Shown: positions 45,399-54,736 of the stretch, piece after piece
Numbering within the stretch: position 1 is the first letter of the stretch
Layout of the letters: each line of letters begins with the position of its first letter
Source: Amarobacter sp964507025
GTDB lineage: Bacteria > Chloroflexota > Dehalococcoidia > Tepidiformales > Tepidiformaceae
Assembly: GCA_964507025.1 (NCBI GenBank)
Contig: CAZDOK010000003.1
Span: forward strand, 62,001-126,000
Direction of reading: 5' to 3'
DNA: 64,000 nucleotides
Position numbers and translations under genes: made by a program
Notes under the pieces: generated by a model
What the model was told of the DNA's origin: nothing
Seen by the model: the letters and a program-made list of their open reading frames with translations, nothing else
Database searches by the model: none

Positions 45399-46247
45399 TC
45401 ACACCTCGTCCTCGTCGGTCGAGACGACCATCGGGCCCGACAGCTGCTTGTGGTACACGATCAGTCGGTCGCGGATGGTCATGAAATCGGCGCCATCCAT
45501 GCGTACGCGCGAACCGGCCGGGATACCGGGCATCTCCACCACCGTCGTGGCCCAGAACGACCAGCCCGCCGCGGCGGTTTCACCTTCAACGGTCAGGTCG
45601 CGAAGCACGGCGTGACGGTTGCGCATCCAGCTGCCGACACGTTCCAGTTCCTTCAGCATGCGAGCCTTGCCTTCGAGGCGGCGTCCCCTGGGAAACGCCG
45701 CGGAGGCTCCGTAGTCCATGACGATGTCATCAGCCCAGAGATCCGTGAAACGGTCCGACCCGTACGAATCGGGCGTGCCGTCGTCGTAGAGCTCGTAGAA
45801 GCGTTCGACAACCTGTTGTGGGGTGAGGTCCATCGACCGGGTCTCTGCTTCCCCGGTCATGAACTCCGCGAATGCATGCTGGTCCACCGGGATCGTCTCC
45901 CCCTCAAGCACCAGGCCATCCTTGAGCCGGTAGCGATAGGCCTGGTGGCTGTCGTACGTGCGGCCATCGGGACGGGATGCGGTGACCTTCATGTACATCA
46001 GCACGTTCTCGTTGTCGGCAAGAACAACCTCCGGGGTGGCCGTAAGCGTGCCATCCGTCAGGTCGAGGATGCGCCGCAACACCCCCGCCATCGCGTCCCA
46101 GTCCTGGTAGACACCGCTAACTGAACCGCGTCCCCTGATGGTGTAGCTGAAGTCTGGGTGGACGACCTTGGCGGCGCCCTCGACGTCACCCTGGTTGAGA
46201 GCCGCCATGGCCTGCCGAACTCGTTGGATCGTTTCTTCGGGTGTCAT
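45399..46247 (-). CDS. Two-domain SnoaL/NTF2-like protein
   Basis: A 282-residue protein made of two NTF2-like units: ALNQGDVEGAAKVVHPDFSY starts the first and VVERFYELYDDGTPDSYG starts the second. The fold forms a hydrophobic pocket and can act as an isomerase, cyclase or hydrolase, or simply bind ligands. Last of three consecutive genes of the same fold; it overlaps the upstream gene by four bases. Confidence 0.85.
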   Translation of the reverse strand: MTPEETIQRVRQAMAALNQGDVEGAAKVVHPDFSYTIRGRGSVSGVYQDWDAMAGVLRRILDLTDGTLTATPEVVLADNENVLMYMKVTASRPDGRTYDSHQAYRYRLKDGLVLEGETIPVDQHAFAEFMTGEAETRSMDLTPQQVVERFYELYDDGTPDSYGSDRFTDLWADDIVMDYGASAAFPRGRRLEGKARMLKELERVGSWMRNRHAVLRDLTVEGETAAAGWSFWATTVVEMPGIPAGSRVRMDGADFMTIRDRLIVYHKQLSGPMVVSTDEDEV

Positions 46248-46984
46248 TTGCTCCCTCCTTGCGATAGGTCCCACGAAGCCGAGGCGAACCCTGCCCACCA
46301 CGATTCGACGAACTTGTTGTTGTCCACACGCCACGTCTGGACATAGCTGCCGGAGCGGCCCGAATCGGCGATCACGCCCACCCTGTCGCCAGCCGCGAAG
46401 ACGCGATAAGCCGGGATCATGGTTGTGGCGCCAGCTTCCGCGTCGCGGGCGGCTACGGCGGTGGCGAGTCTCGCGCCGTGTTTCTCCGCGGTGACATCGA
46501 ATGTGCCGCTCGCCTCATGGCGTGTGAACACAGGCCCGCAGAGCTGGGGCGCCAACTCCTCGAAGCGGCGTTGCTCGTACATCTCCTCGTACCAGCGGTG
46601 GAGGAGTGCCTTGTTCGCCTCGGGGTCGCCGTCGCCAACAGGGCGAAGCCCCCACTCGACGGGCGCAACCGCGGAGAGCCAGGTCTCGGCCAGCTTCCCA
46701 TCGGCAACCCGGTAGGCCTGGACACCGCTTATCGGGCCGTCGGGGCCGTTCGTCGCCACCCACGTCACGAACGCGATGTCGCCTTCGGCGAACGCGGTGT
46801 AATCCCAGTCGTACACGACGTTCCGCTCCACGAGTCCTTGCCGGACTTGAGCGGCGGTTGTCGTGCGCGTGCCCGTGGGTTCGTGCCGAGTGTACTCAGG
46901 CCCACAGAGTTCGGGTACGCGTTGCCAGTCACCGCGCATGCCATACCAGGCATCTATGACGCGCAGCGTATCTTTGGCGGTCAT
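46244..46984 (-). CDS. Two-domain NTF2-like protein
   Basis: A 246-residue protein with two NTF2-like repeats, each with a HE-TGT-type segment (TRHEPTGTRTTTAAQ and TRHEASGTFDVTAE) and each ending in a Trp-rich strand (AETWLSAVAP, VESWWAGF). The internal duplication is plain to see. The ATG at 46984 overlaps the upstream stop by four bases. Substrate unknown. Confidence 0.82.
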   Translation of the reverse strand: MTAKDTLRVIDAWYGMRGDWQRVPELCGPEYTRHEPTGTRTTTAAQVRQGLVERNVVYDWDYTAFAEGDIAFVTWVATNGPDGPISGVQAYRVADGKLAETWLSAVAPVEWGLRPVGDGDPEANKALLHRWYEEMYEQRRFEELAPQLCGPVFTRHEASGTFDVTAEKHGARLATAVAARDAEAGATTMIPAYRVFAAGDRVGVIADSGRSGSYVQTWRVDNNKFVESWWAGFASASWDLSQGGSK

Positions 46985-47418
46985 GAGTCTCTTTCCTGTG
47001 AAGTCATCTGGCGGATCACTCCGGCCATGTCCATGTCGATCCAGATGCGACGCGCGAGGCCGCCCTCGATTTCCGCTGTGCTCGTGCCGTGGAATTCCAC
47101 GCGGTTGCCGGAGGCCGGCACGCCCGCCCATTCGGCCGAGTGTGTCCCCGCGCCGCGCCAACGCAGCACGGCGATGTCGTCGTCGACAAAGATGCCGAGC
47201 ACCTCGCGGCGCCAGTCGGGGAAGGCGCGGAGCGCGGCCTCCAGGCTTGCCCGCTGCCCGTCCCGTGAGGAGACGGTGTGAACGCCGTTCACCCACACCT
47301 CGACATCCGGCGCCAGGATGGCGGCGTAGGCTTCGACATCACCGGCGTTCTCGGCCTCCACGAGACGCTCAACGAGCTGGCGGTAGGCTTCCGAGCCAGA
47401 TTGGTTCGTGCTAGTCAC
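46981..47418 (-). CDS. SnoaL-like polyketide cyclase family protein
   Basis: A 145-residue single-domain SnoaL protein: VERLVEAENAGDVEAYAAIL, VEVWVNGVHTVSSRDG, AFPDWRREVLG, and NRVEFHGTSTAEI. The FPDW and EFHGTS segments match SnoaL-type aldol cyclases and related proteins of unknown substrate. The GTG at 47418 with GGGAAACC upstream is preferred over the longer frame. It heads the three-gene NTF2-fold operon. Confidence 0.85.
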   Translation of the reverse strand: MTSTNQSGSEAYRQLVERLVEAENAGDVEAYAAILAPDVEVWVNGVHTVSSRDGQRASLEAALRAFPDWRREVLGIFVDDDIAVLRWRGAGTHSAEWAGVPASGNRVEFHGTSTAEIEGGLARRIWIDMDMAGVIRQMTSQERDS

Positions 47419-47524
47419 CCAGGTTTCCCTTCTGTGGAGCGGCCCGGGGGTGTGGGCCGCACGGCCTCCCGCTCGCGTGTTTGGACGGCTGATCGGCGGC
47501 TCCTTTCCCGGCCGCGGCCCCGGC

Positions 47525-48082
47525 CTATTTGCCTGTCCGCACCCACACCACCCCAATCGCCACCAGCACCGCGCCTGCGGCACGAGGGAGCGTCAGGTCG
47601 TGTTCGGGCGCGCCAAACGCCCCGAGCTGGTCCAGCACCAGCGACCCAAACACCACGCCGAGGGTGTTCGAGGCGATGTAGAGGGCGAGGCTTACCCGCA
47701 CCAGCAGCCACGTGACTATCAGGAACACGGCTGTCGAGAGGACGCCGCTCAGGAGGTAGTACCACTCGAGTCCGCGGAACGATGCCAGCGCCAGCGCACC
47801 GCAGATAACGGCCAGGGCGCCAATGGCCGGGATGCTGTGCAATGGTCGCTGGAACCCGGGCCGGCTCCCGCGCCAGGCCGCCACACCGACGACAACGGCC
47901 ATCATCGCGACCAGGATGAACAGGTGGAGCCAGGTGGCCTCTTCCCCGCCGCGCTGCCGGCCCACTGCGGCGACCATGGCGATGGCAATGGCCGCGAGCA
48001 AACCGCTCGCAGCCCCAACGGCGATGAGTAGAACGTCGCGAGGAACTGGCCGGCCGGCGAGTTGAGGCGTTTGCGTTGCCAT
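47525..48082 (-). CDS. DUF606/YdcZ-type transporter half, second of a pair
   Basis: A 185-residue membrane protein with five predicted helices, of the small DMT-superfamily DUF606 type (LLSGVLSTAVFLIVTWLLVRV, IASNTLGVVFGSLVLDQLGAFG in part). Such half-size proteins commonly work as hetero-pairs. It starts one base past the end of the other half. The substrate is unknown. Confidence 0.85.
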   Translation of the reverse strand: MATQTPQLAGRPVPRDVLLIAVGAASGLLAAIAIAMVAAVGRQRGGEEATWLHLFILVAMMAVVVGVAAWRGSRPGFQRPLHSIPAIGALAVICGALALASFRGLEWYYLLSGVLSTAVFLIVTWLLVRVSLALYIASNTLGVVFGSLVLDQLGAFGAPEHDLTLPRAAGAVLVAIGVVWVRTGK

Positions 48083-48083
48083 T

Positions 48084-48599
48084 TCAGGAGGCCCTCACGA
48101 GGACAACTCCCACGCCAACCAACGCGAGGCCGCCCAGGCGGGGCAGCGTGACCTCCCGCTTTGGCGACCCCAGCGCCCCGGCGTGGTCGAACGCCAGTGC
48201 CCCGGCAGCGCTGCCGAAGGTGAGCGCCGCGAAGTACATCCCGAGCCCGAGGTCGCCAATCAGGCGGGGAGTCATGGCAAGCCCGATGCCTGCCGCGAAA
48301 CCTGCGCTCCCGTACCACAGTGGGAGGCCCCGAACGGTTAGCCAGAGGCCCAGCCAGGCGACGGGAACCATCGCGGCAATGGCCATCCGAGAGTCAAACG
48401 GCGAAGGGAGCCCGGTCTTTCCCTCATCTATCCCAATCCAGAAGAGCAGCAGAGTAATGACGGCGAGCGATCCGAGCGGCGAGATGACCGAGGCTTCGCG
48501 TCCGCCGCGCACGCGCGAGATCGCCCCGATGAGGGCCGATTGCAGCGTGGTGAACAGGCCGAACACGACGGTGATCGCAAGGCTCAGGCCGTAATCCAT
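48084..48599 (-). CDS. DUF606/YdcZ-type transporter half, first of a pair
   Basis: A 171-residue partner with the same layout (LTFGSAAGALAFDHAGALGSP aligns with GVVFGSLVLDQLGAFGAP of its neighbour). About five membrane helices. The ATG at 48599 is the second Met of the longer frame. Together the two halves probably form one drug/metabolite-type transporter with opposite topologies. Confidence 0.85.
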   Translation of the reverse strand: MDYGLSLAITVVFGLFTTLQSALIGAISRVRGGREASVISPLGSLAVITLLLFWIGIDEGKTGLPSPFDSRMAIAAMVPVAWLGLWLTVRGLPLWYGSAGFAAGIGLAMTPRLIGDLGLGMYFAALTFGSAAGALAFDHAGALGSPKREVTLPRLGGLALVGVGVVLVRAS

Positions 48600-48882
48600 G
48601 GCGCACACCATCCCGCTTGATGCTTGCGGGACTCCCCGTGGGGCACTCTGGCGGCCTCGGGCAGCCCCAACCGGGGCCTGCGGCGAAGTGGGCAGGAATG
48701 TAGCATTCGCATAGTTGGATTACAACAAGAAATTGTTGAACAACCTGCCCGGCTGCCGCGGATGAGAGGGCTGGTCACTGTCCGGTTCCACCGGGCCACG
48801 GGCCCGCGGCGCGGACAGAAGGGGTGGGCCGCCAGGCTCGCGCGGCCTGTGGAGCGGCCCCGCGGCTGCCGACTCTCCCGGT

Positions 48883-49350
48883 GTGACCGCGACGCTCCTG
48901 GGGATTGAATCGCGCTGGAACTGGCGCGTTTCCGCCTGGTTCCGGGTGGCCTCACTCGTGAGCCTCTGGCTGCTGGCAATCTTCATGAGCCCGCTCTCCT
49001 GGCTCTGCGCTCCGCTGGCCGCCCTCCGGACGGTGATTTCGCTGGCGCAGACGTTGCTCAACGTCCGGCTCGGCAGGCAGGTCGCGCTGGAAGGGCCGTC
49101 ACGCATCGACTGGGCCCTGATCGGTGGTGTGTTCGCGGGAGCCTACGTTGCAGCTGGCGTCACGCACTTCACCGGGGTATCACTCTCGTTCGCGCTGCTG
49201 GTGCCGATGCTGGTGCCATTCAGCGTGCTCCAGGTTCGGATGATTGCGCGGTCGTTCGAGGCGGCCTTCGTGGCCGACGTACGGCCGGCGGCGCTCGTGC
49301 GCCTGGAAGACTACCGGCGGTTGGAGCGCGGGGAGCCGCGGGCGGCGTAA
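48883..49350 (+). CDS. Unknown small membrane protein
   Basis: A 155-residue protein with three or four hydrophobic segments (VASLVSLWLLAIFMSPLSWL, ALIGGVFAGAYVAAGVTHF, FALLVPMLVPFSVLQV). The C-terminus is charged (VRLEDYRRLERGEPRAA). GTG start at 48883 without a strong ribosome site. It ends one base from the end of the converging Tad operon. No family recognised. Confidence 0.55.
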   Translation: MTATLLGIESRWNWRVSAWFRVASLVSLWLLAIFMSPLSWLCAPLAALRTVISLAQTLLNVRLGRQVALEGPSRIDWALIGGVFAGAYVAAGVTHFTGVSLSFALLVPMLVPFSVLQVRMIARSFEAAFVADVRPAALVRLEDYRRLERGEPRAA

Positions 49351-49351
49351 G

Positions 49352-50242
49352 TCAGAACTGATCGGTCATGCGGATGCCGGCCGGGCCGATGACCATGAGG
49401 AGCATGGCGGGGAGCACGAGCAGCGCCAGCACCACCACCATCTTCACGGGGGCTCGCTGGGCTTCGGCTTCAGCCCGTTGCCGTTTCTTGAGGCGAATCT
49501 GGGCGGCCTGGGTGCGCAACACCTGGCCGACAGGGATGCCTGTCTGTTCCGCCTGGATGACGGCCTGGACGAAGCTCTTGAGCTCGGGCACGTCGGTCCG
49601 CTGAACCAGCCTCGTGAGCGCATCACGGCGGCTGCGGCCCAACGTTGTTTCACGGACGGTGAGCCGCAGCTCCTCTCCCAGGGGGCCCCGGGTTTCGTGG
49701 CCGACCTCCGAGAGCGCCGCATCGAGGCCAAGCCCGGCCTCGACGGTGGTCACGATCAGGTCCACCGCATCGGGGAGCGCCTTGAGCAAGGCGCGCTTCC
49801 GGGCGGCAACGCGAATTCGCAGCCAGTAGAGCGGCATCACCGCCAGGGCAAGCGCCGCAACGAGGGTCGCGGCAATCCGCGGGGCGGACCCTCCGGCGGT
49901 AAGTCCGGCGAACGCCACGAACACTCCGGCCGCGAACGCCACGAGCTGGATGGTGAGCATCGCATGGAGGCTCAGCGGGTCGCCCGCGAGCATGAGACGG
50001 TGCTCGATGCCACTGACCCAGGAGCCCGGGAGGAGGCGCGTGAGCAGCGAGCGCGCGCGCTGGGCGACGGGGACGCCCACCCGTGACGCGAATGGCTCGG
50101 CGAGGAGATCGGGCCGGTCCTTGAGCCCGGTGCGCTCGAGGCGGTTGAGCCGCTCGGGCACGGCCCGGTTGGTGGCGCCGAAGAGCGAGTACACGCCGAT
50201 GAAGGCTGCGGCCGCACCGCAGAGAACCGCGAGCACGATCAT
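49352..50242 (-). CDS. tadC: TadC-like pilus assembly membrane protein
   Basis: A 296-residue type II secretion F-domain protein with membrane helices at both ends and in the middle (LMLAGDPLSLHAMLTIQLVAF region, VMPLYWLRIRVAARKRALLK). The GLGLDAAL and QAEQTGIPVGQVLRTQA motifs are typical of TadC. It forms the inner-membrane platform with TadB. Last gene of the Tad operon; ATG 50242 follows AGGAG. Confidence 0.93.
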   Translation of the reverse strand: MIVLAVLCGAAAAFIGVYSLFGATNRAVPERLNRLERTGLKDRPDLLAEPFASRVGVPVAQRARSLLTRLLPGSWVSGIEHRLMLAGDPLSLHAMLTIQLVAFAAGVFVAFAGLTAGGSAPRIAATLVAALALAVMPLYWLRIRVAARKRALLKALPDAVDLIVTTVEAGLGLDAALSEVGHETRGPLGEELRLTVRETTLGRSRRDALTRLVQRTDVPELKSFVQAVIQAEQTGIPVGQVLRTQAAQIRLKKRQRAEAEAQRAPVKMVVVLALLVLPAMLLMVIGPAGIRMTDQF

Positions 50243-50245
50243 CTC

Positions 50246-51217
50246 CTACACCTCAATCGTCATGATGCGGCGCATGGCCACGAACGCCGTGACTTCCATC
50301 ACGGCTCCAGCCGCCAGGAACAGCCGGCCCAGGGAGTCTTCCCAGAGAGGGGAGATGAACTCGGGGTTCACCACGAGGAAGAAGCCCACGACCCAGGCCG
50401 GAAGCAACCCGACGATGAGTCCGCCGAGCCGCTGCTGAGCCGTGAGCGCCTGGATGTGGCCACGGAGCTCTTCCCGCTCGCGCATGGTGGCGGCAACGCT
50501 ATCGAGGATGGCCGCGAGGTCGCCGCCCACCTTGCGGTGAATCTCCAGCGCCCGGGCGACGATGCGAAGGTCGTTGCTGTTGATGCGGGAGACCATCGCG
50601 GCCATGCCAGCTTCGAACGAGCCACCGACGCGCGCCTGGTCGATGATCAGTCCGAACTCGCCCGCGAGGGGGTCGTCCATCTCGCGGCTCACCGTCTGGA
50701 CTGCTTCCATGACTCCAAAGCCGCTGCGGAGGGACGTCGCCATCACCTGGAGGGCGACTGGAAGCTGTTTGTTGAAGAGTTCGAGCCTGCGCCGGGCGCG
50801 GCTTCGCACCCAGAGCTCGATGCCGAGTACCGCCAGGGCGCCGAACGACAGGCCGATGATCACCATGCCCGACGTGAGCGTGACGAGCGCGGAGACGCCA
50901 ACGAAGGCAACGACGAGCGTCAGCAGGTATTCGCTCACCTTGAGCGGGAGCGCGGCTTGTTCAAGAAGCGCCGCACGCGAGCCGACCCAGCTGTAGCGGC
51001 GGAGGAGCGCGCTCACGCGCTCGCTGCCGGCGACGACATCCTCCTTCAGGATGCCGGCGGCGGCGAGGGTGCGGGGTTTCTCCCGGACGTCTCCGCGCTG
51101 GAGGGTGACGGTGCGGGCGGCAAGCTTGCGTCGGTTGTAGGAGAACTGCCCGGTGAGGGCGCCGACCCCCACGAAGACGCTGAACGCGCCGAGGATGGCG
51201 GCGAGCGCGGGGATCAC
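50246..51217 (-). CDS. tadB: TadB-like pilus assembly membrane protein
   Basis: A 323-residue F-domain protein. The paired helices ALVTLTSGMVIIGLSFGALAV are followed by LPVALQVMATSLRSGFGVMEA and IHRKVGGDLAAILDSVAATMRER, classic TadB signatures. GTG 51217 overlaps the CpaF stop. Partner of TadC in the platform. Confidence 0.94.
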   Translation of the reverse strand: MIPALAAILGAFSVFVGVGALTGQFSYNRRKLAARTVTLQRGDVREKPRTLAAAGILKEDVVAGSERVSALLRRYSWVGSRAALLEQAALPLKVSEYLLTLVVAFVGVSALVTLTSGMVIIGLSFGALAVLGIELWVRSRARRRLELFNKQLPVALQVMATSLRSGFGVMEAVQTVSREMDDPLAGEFGLIIDQARVGGSFEAGMAAMVSRINSNDLRIVARALEIHRKVGGDLAAILDSVAATMREREELRGHIQALTAQQRLGGLIVGLLPAWVVGFFLVVNPEFISPLWEDSLGRLFLAAGAVMEVTAFVAMRRIMTIEV

Positions 51218-52599
51218 CTGGGCACCCGGTCGAGGAAGAGTTCAGGCTGGAGCTGGCACCCCATGATGGCGAGCTGCTCGGAGAAGGTGGGGCGCAGCCC
51301 GGTGGGGCGGTAGCGGCCGGTCACCTGGCCGCCTTCGCCGATTCCTTCGGCCTTGAAGACGAACAGGTCCTGGAGCGTGACGGTGGAGCCTTCCATGCCG
51401 GTCACCTCGCTCACGCGAACGATGCGGCGCACGCCATCGGGGAAGCGCTGCAGCTGAATGATGAGATGGAGCGCCGATGCCACCTGTTCGCGAATCGCGG
51501 TGACCGGAAGTTCGACGCCGGCCATCAGGACCATGTTTTCGATGCGGGCGAGGGCGTCGCGCGGGCTGTTGGCGTGAACCGTGGAGAGCGAGCCTTCGTG
51601 CCCGGTGTTCATCGCTTGCAGCATTTCGAAGGCCTCGGCACCGCGGATCTCCCCGATGATGATGCGGTCGGGGCGCATGCGGAGGGCGTTGCGCAGCAGG
51701 TCGCGCTGGGTGATGGCGTGCGAGCCGGTCATATCGGGCGGTCGGGCTTCCATCTTGATGACGTGGCGCTGCTGAAGCGCGAGCTCGACCGGATCTTCGA
51801 TGGTGACGATGCGTTCGCTGCGGGGGATGTAGGCGGAAAGGGCGTTCAGGAAGGTGGTCTTGCCGCTGCCCGTGCCGCCGGAGATGAGAATGTTCAGTTT
51901 GTACGTGGTGCATGCGCCGAGGAATTCCGCCATCCGCTCGTCGAGCGTGCCGGCCGCGATCAGGTCCTCCATCCGGTAGCGGTCGCGCCGGAACTTCCGG
52001 ATGGTGATGGTTGGATGGACGGGTGTGGCAGGCGGGATGGTGATATTCACGCGCGAGCCATCGGCGAGGCGGGCATCCACCATCGGGGTTGCTTCATCCA
52101 CGCGGCGGCCGATCTGGGAGAGGATGCGTTCAGCTACGCGGCGCACGTGCGTGTCGTCGCGGAAGCTGATGTCGCTGGGATAGATGACGCCTTCGCGTTC
52201 GAAGTAGACCTGGTCGGGCCCGTTGACCATGACCTCGGTGACGTTCGAGTCATCGACGAGGCCCTGGATGGGGCCGAGACCGAGCACCTCATCGGCGACG
52301 AGGGCGATGAGACGTTGGCGCGTTTCGCCATAGACGGGGTAGTCGCCGTTTGCGATGAGGGTGGCGGCGGCCTCTTCCACCAGCCCGCGCGCCTCGCCCG
52401 GTTCCGCCCCCGAGAGCTTATCGGGATCGAGGCCGTTGATGAGCCGCTCGTGAAGAGAGGCGACCATGCTCAAGAGGTCGGGCCCGGTGGATGGCTTGAG
52501 CACGGGGCGGGCGTTACCAGCCATGATGCTGGCGAACCCGTCGCGCTGGCCGCCGAAGCGGAGGCCGGTCCCGTTATCGCTGCGGGGCGAGTCGCTCAT
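51214..52599 (-). CDS. cpaF: CpaF/TadA secretion ATPase
   Basis: A 461-residue hexameric ATPase powering Flp pilus assembly. Visible motifs: Walker A SGGTGSGKTTFLNALS, the Asp box IVTIEDPVEL, Walker B RIIIGEIRGAEAFEML and the His box GHEGSLSTVHANSPRDA. The ATG at 52599, with AAAGGAG seven bases upstream, is better than the GTG at 52626. The N-terminal 90 residues are a variable domain. Confidence 0.96.
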   Translation of the reverse strand: MSDSPRSDNGTGLRFGGQRDGFASIMAGNARPVLKPSTGPDLLSMVASLHERLINGLDPDKLSGAEPGEARGLVEEAAATLIANGDYPVYGETRQRLIALVADEVLGLGPIQGLVDDSNVTEVMVNGPDQVYFEREGVIYPSDISFRDDTHVRRVAERILSQIGRRVDEATPMVDARLADGSRVNITIPPATPVHPTITIRKFRRDRYRMEDLIAAGTLDERMAEFLGACTTYKLNILISGGTGSGKTTFLNALSAYIPRSERIVTIEDPVELALQQRHVIKMEARPPDMTGSHAITQRDLLRNALRMRPDRIIIGEIRGAEAFEMLQAMNTGHEGSLSTVHANSPRDALARIENMVLMAGVELPVTAIREQVASALHLIIQLQRFPDGVRRIVRVSEVTGMEGSTVTLQDLFVFKAEGIGEGGQVTGRYRPTGLRPTFSEQLAIMGCQLQPELFLDRVPR

Positions 52600-52622
52600 G
52601 GTTGGCTCCTTTTCGTTCCCGC

Positions 52623-53819
52623 TCACGAGCTGCGCGACCCGAGGGGCAGGAGCCGGCGAAAGATGCTCCGGCTTTCGCGCGGCGGTGCGGTGCGCCCGGT
52701 GATCTTTCCAGCCAGGCCCGAGAGGTTCGTGGCGGCGCGCGACTTCGGTCGCGCCAGCACCACGGGAAGGCCGATCTGGGTGGAGATGGTCATCTGTGGG
52801 TCGTGCGGGATCTCCCAGAAGACGCGCTTGCGGAGCACCCGCTCGATATCGGCCGAGCGGATGGTGTTCGCCCCGTTCGGGTGGTTCACGGTGAGGAAGA
52901 GGCGATCGTCTGGGAAGCCTTCGCTCTCCAAGACGTCGAGGATGAACGAGGTGTCCTTGATGCTCGCCATGTCGACGCTCGTCACCACCAGCACCTGGGT
53001 GGCGACCTCGAGGGCAGCGCCGACCACATCGTTGAATGCCCCCGGGGTATCGAGGATCACGTAGTCGAACATGCGGCTGGCGAAGCGAGCGAGCTCCTTG
53101 ATGTCCTCGGCCTGGACCTGGCGCCAGTCGTTGGGGTGCTTGGGCGATGGCAAGACGAACACGCCCGAGGAGTGCTCGACGAGCGCCGCCTTGAAGGTCG
53201 CACGGTCGAGGGTGGCGACCTGGGCTGCCATCTCGGCGACCGTCACGGAGGGTTCGATGTCGAGCATGATGGCGACATCGCCGAAGCGGGTGTCGAGATC
53301 CATCACCAACACCGAGTTGTCCGTATCGCGGGCGATGGCCGTGGCGATGTTGGTGGTGATGGTGGTTTTGCCGATGCCGCCCTTGGCGCCGAAGACGGTG
53401 AGAATGGTGCCCGCGGCCTGTCGCTGGACGACTTCGCCGGCGGTGGGGACGGTCCGCATCACCGCTTCGATGGCGGTGAGGAGCTCACCTACCTTGAAGG
53501 GATGAGCGAGCAGGTCGCGCACCCCGGCATGCATCGCCTGGCGGACCAGCGGGAGTTCCGTGGAGCTGGAGTAGGCGATGACGGGGGCTTCCGGGCGGAT
53601 GCCCCGGACTGCCTCGACGGTCTGGATCGCGCGCGCGACCGGCTCCTCGATGGATGCGAGGATGAGATCGGGTTTGAGTTCTTCGGCGAGGGAGGCGGCT
53701 TCGACGCCGTAGCCGCAATCGGCCACCACGGCGAGCCGTGCGGGCGTGAGCATGCCCTGCAGCTCCTGCCGGAAGATGGGGTCCTCATCGATGATCATGA
53801 CCAGCGGGTTTCGTCCCAT
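52623..53819 (-). CDS. cpaE: CpaE/TadZ-like receiver-MinD fusion
   Basis: A 398-residue protein. The N-terminal receiver-like domain (PLVMIIDEDPIFRQELQGML) precedes a MinD/ParA ATPase with the deviant Walker A KGGIGKTT and LVMDLDTRFGDVA. TadZ/CpaE proteins place the pilus machinery at the pole or membrane. The ATG at 53819 has GGGGAGG upstream; an in-frame ATG at 53852 overlapping the CpaB stop is an alternative. Confidence 0.93.
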   Translation of the reverse strand: MGRNPLVMIIDEDPIFRQELQGMLTPARLAVVADCGYGVEAASLAEELKPDLILASIEEPVARAIQTVEAVRGIRPEAPVIAYSSSTELPLVRQAMHAGVRDLLAHPFKVGELLTAIEAVMRTVPTAGEVVQRQAAGTILTVFGAKGGIGKTTITTNIATAIARDTDNSVLVMDLDTRFGDVAIMLDIEPSVTVAEMAAQVATLDRATFKAALVEHSSGVFVLPSPKHPNDWRQVQAEDIKELARFASRMFDYVILDTPGAFNDVVGAALEVATQVLVVTSVDMASIKDTSFILDVLESEGFPDDRLFLTVNHPNGANTIRSADIERVLRKRVFWEIPHDPQMTISTQIGLPVVLARPKSRAATNLSGLAGKITGRTAPPRESRSIFRRLLPLGSRSS

Positions 53820-53848
53820 GCTTGCCTCCCCTTTCCAGTCCTGTCCGG

Positions 53849-54712
53849 TCATCGGCGAAGCGCGTCGATGATGAGCTGCTGGAACGTGGGATCGGCCAGC
53901 GAGAGGAAGGTTGAGTCCTCGGTCTCGACGACTTCCGTATCGCCCGGTGCGCGGACGACGAGCCGGATCTTGCCCTTCGTTTCGGCGAGCAACACCTGCT
54001 GCGTGGCCTCCGGAGCGAGCGCGAGGGTCACCACCGTGCCTTCAGGCTCGGGTTCGGGCTGGTCGACCGGCGAGCCTTCCTCCGTCCCCGCCGCCGGGGT
54101 GGTTCCCGAGGCGGGCGCGAGCTGCCGTTCGAGCTTCTGTTCGACTGCGAGCACCTGGACGTTCTGGGCGATGGTGAAGGCGCGAGTCTCGGTGAACTCC
54201 TTGTCGGTGATGAGGTCCTTGTACTGGACATCGACGACGGCGATGACATCGACGCGGTCGCCGGGGCGGGTGAGTCCGCCCGGGCTGATGACCTTGTCGA
54301 CCTTCACACCCATGGCGCGCATGCCGAGGGGCACGATGTAGCTGAGGCCGAGGTCGCTTCGGACGGAGGCGAGCTTCTCCTGGACAAGCTGCTCGCCGGC
54401 GTAAATGGGGATGCGTGCGACACGCCCTTCGACCAGCGACACATCGGAGTAGGCGCCGCCGAGTAGCGCGTTGGCGGGCACCTTCGTGAGTTGCAGCATG
54501 TCCGCGGTGATCTCGGCGCGCGCGGCGATGTCCTGCTTCGCGGTGACGACGGTCGTCTCGGCGCCGCCGGAGGAGTTGCGGACGATTGGCTCATCGCCGC
54601 TATCGCGCAGGGCGGCGAAGACGAGCACCCCGGTGGCGAGAGCGAGCAGGGTGGCGAGCAGGAGGCCGATCCGGCTGCTTCCTCCCATGGCGAATGTTCG
54701 TGCCTCTGTCAT
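53849..54712 (-). CDS. cpaB: CpaB/RcpC-like Flp pilus assembly protein
   Basis: A 287-residue protein with one N-terminal membrane helix (IGLLLATLLALATGVLVFAAL), a SAF domain (AKQDIAARAEITADMLQLTKVP in part) and the RcpC region GVKVDKVISPGGLTRPGDRVDV. In diderms it stabilises the secretin; no secretin gene lies in this locus. Pro/Gly-rich linker near residue 220. Confidence 0.93.
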   Translation of the reverse strand: MTEARTFAMGGSSRIGLLLATLLALATGVLVFAALRDSGDEPIVRNSSGGAETTVVTAKQDIAARAEITADMLQLTKVPANALLGGAYSDVSLVEGRVARIPIYAGEQLVQEKLASVRSDLGLSYIVPLGMRAMGVKVDKVISPGGLTRPGDRVDVIAVVDVQYKDLITDKEFTETRAFTIAQNVQVLAVEQKLERQLAPASGTTPAAGTEEGSPVDQPEPEPEGTVVTLALAPEATQQVLLAETKGKIRLVVRAPGDTEVVETEDSTFLSLADPTFQQLIIDALRR

Positions 54713-54736
54713 GGCGTTCCTCCGGCGGGGCGCGGT

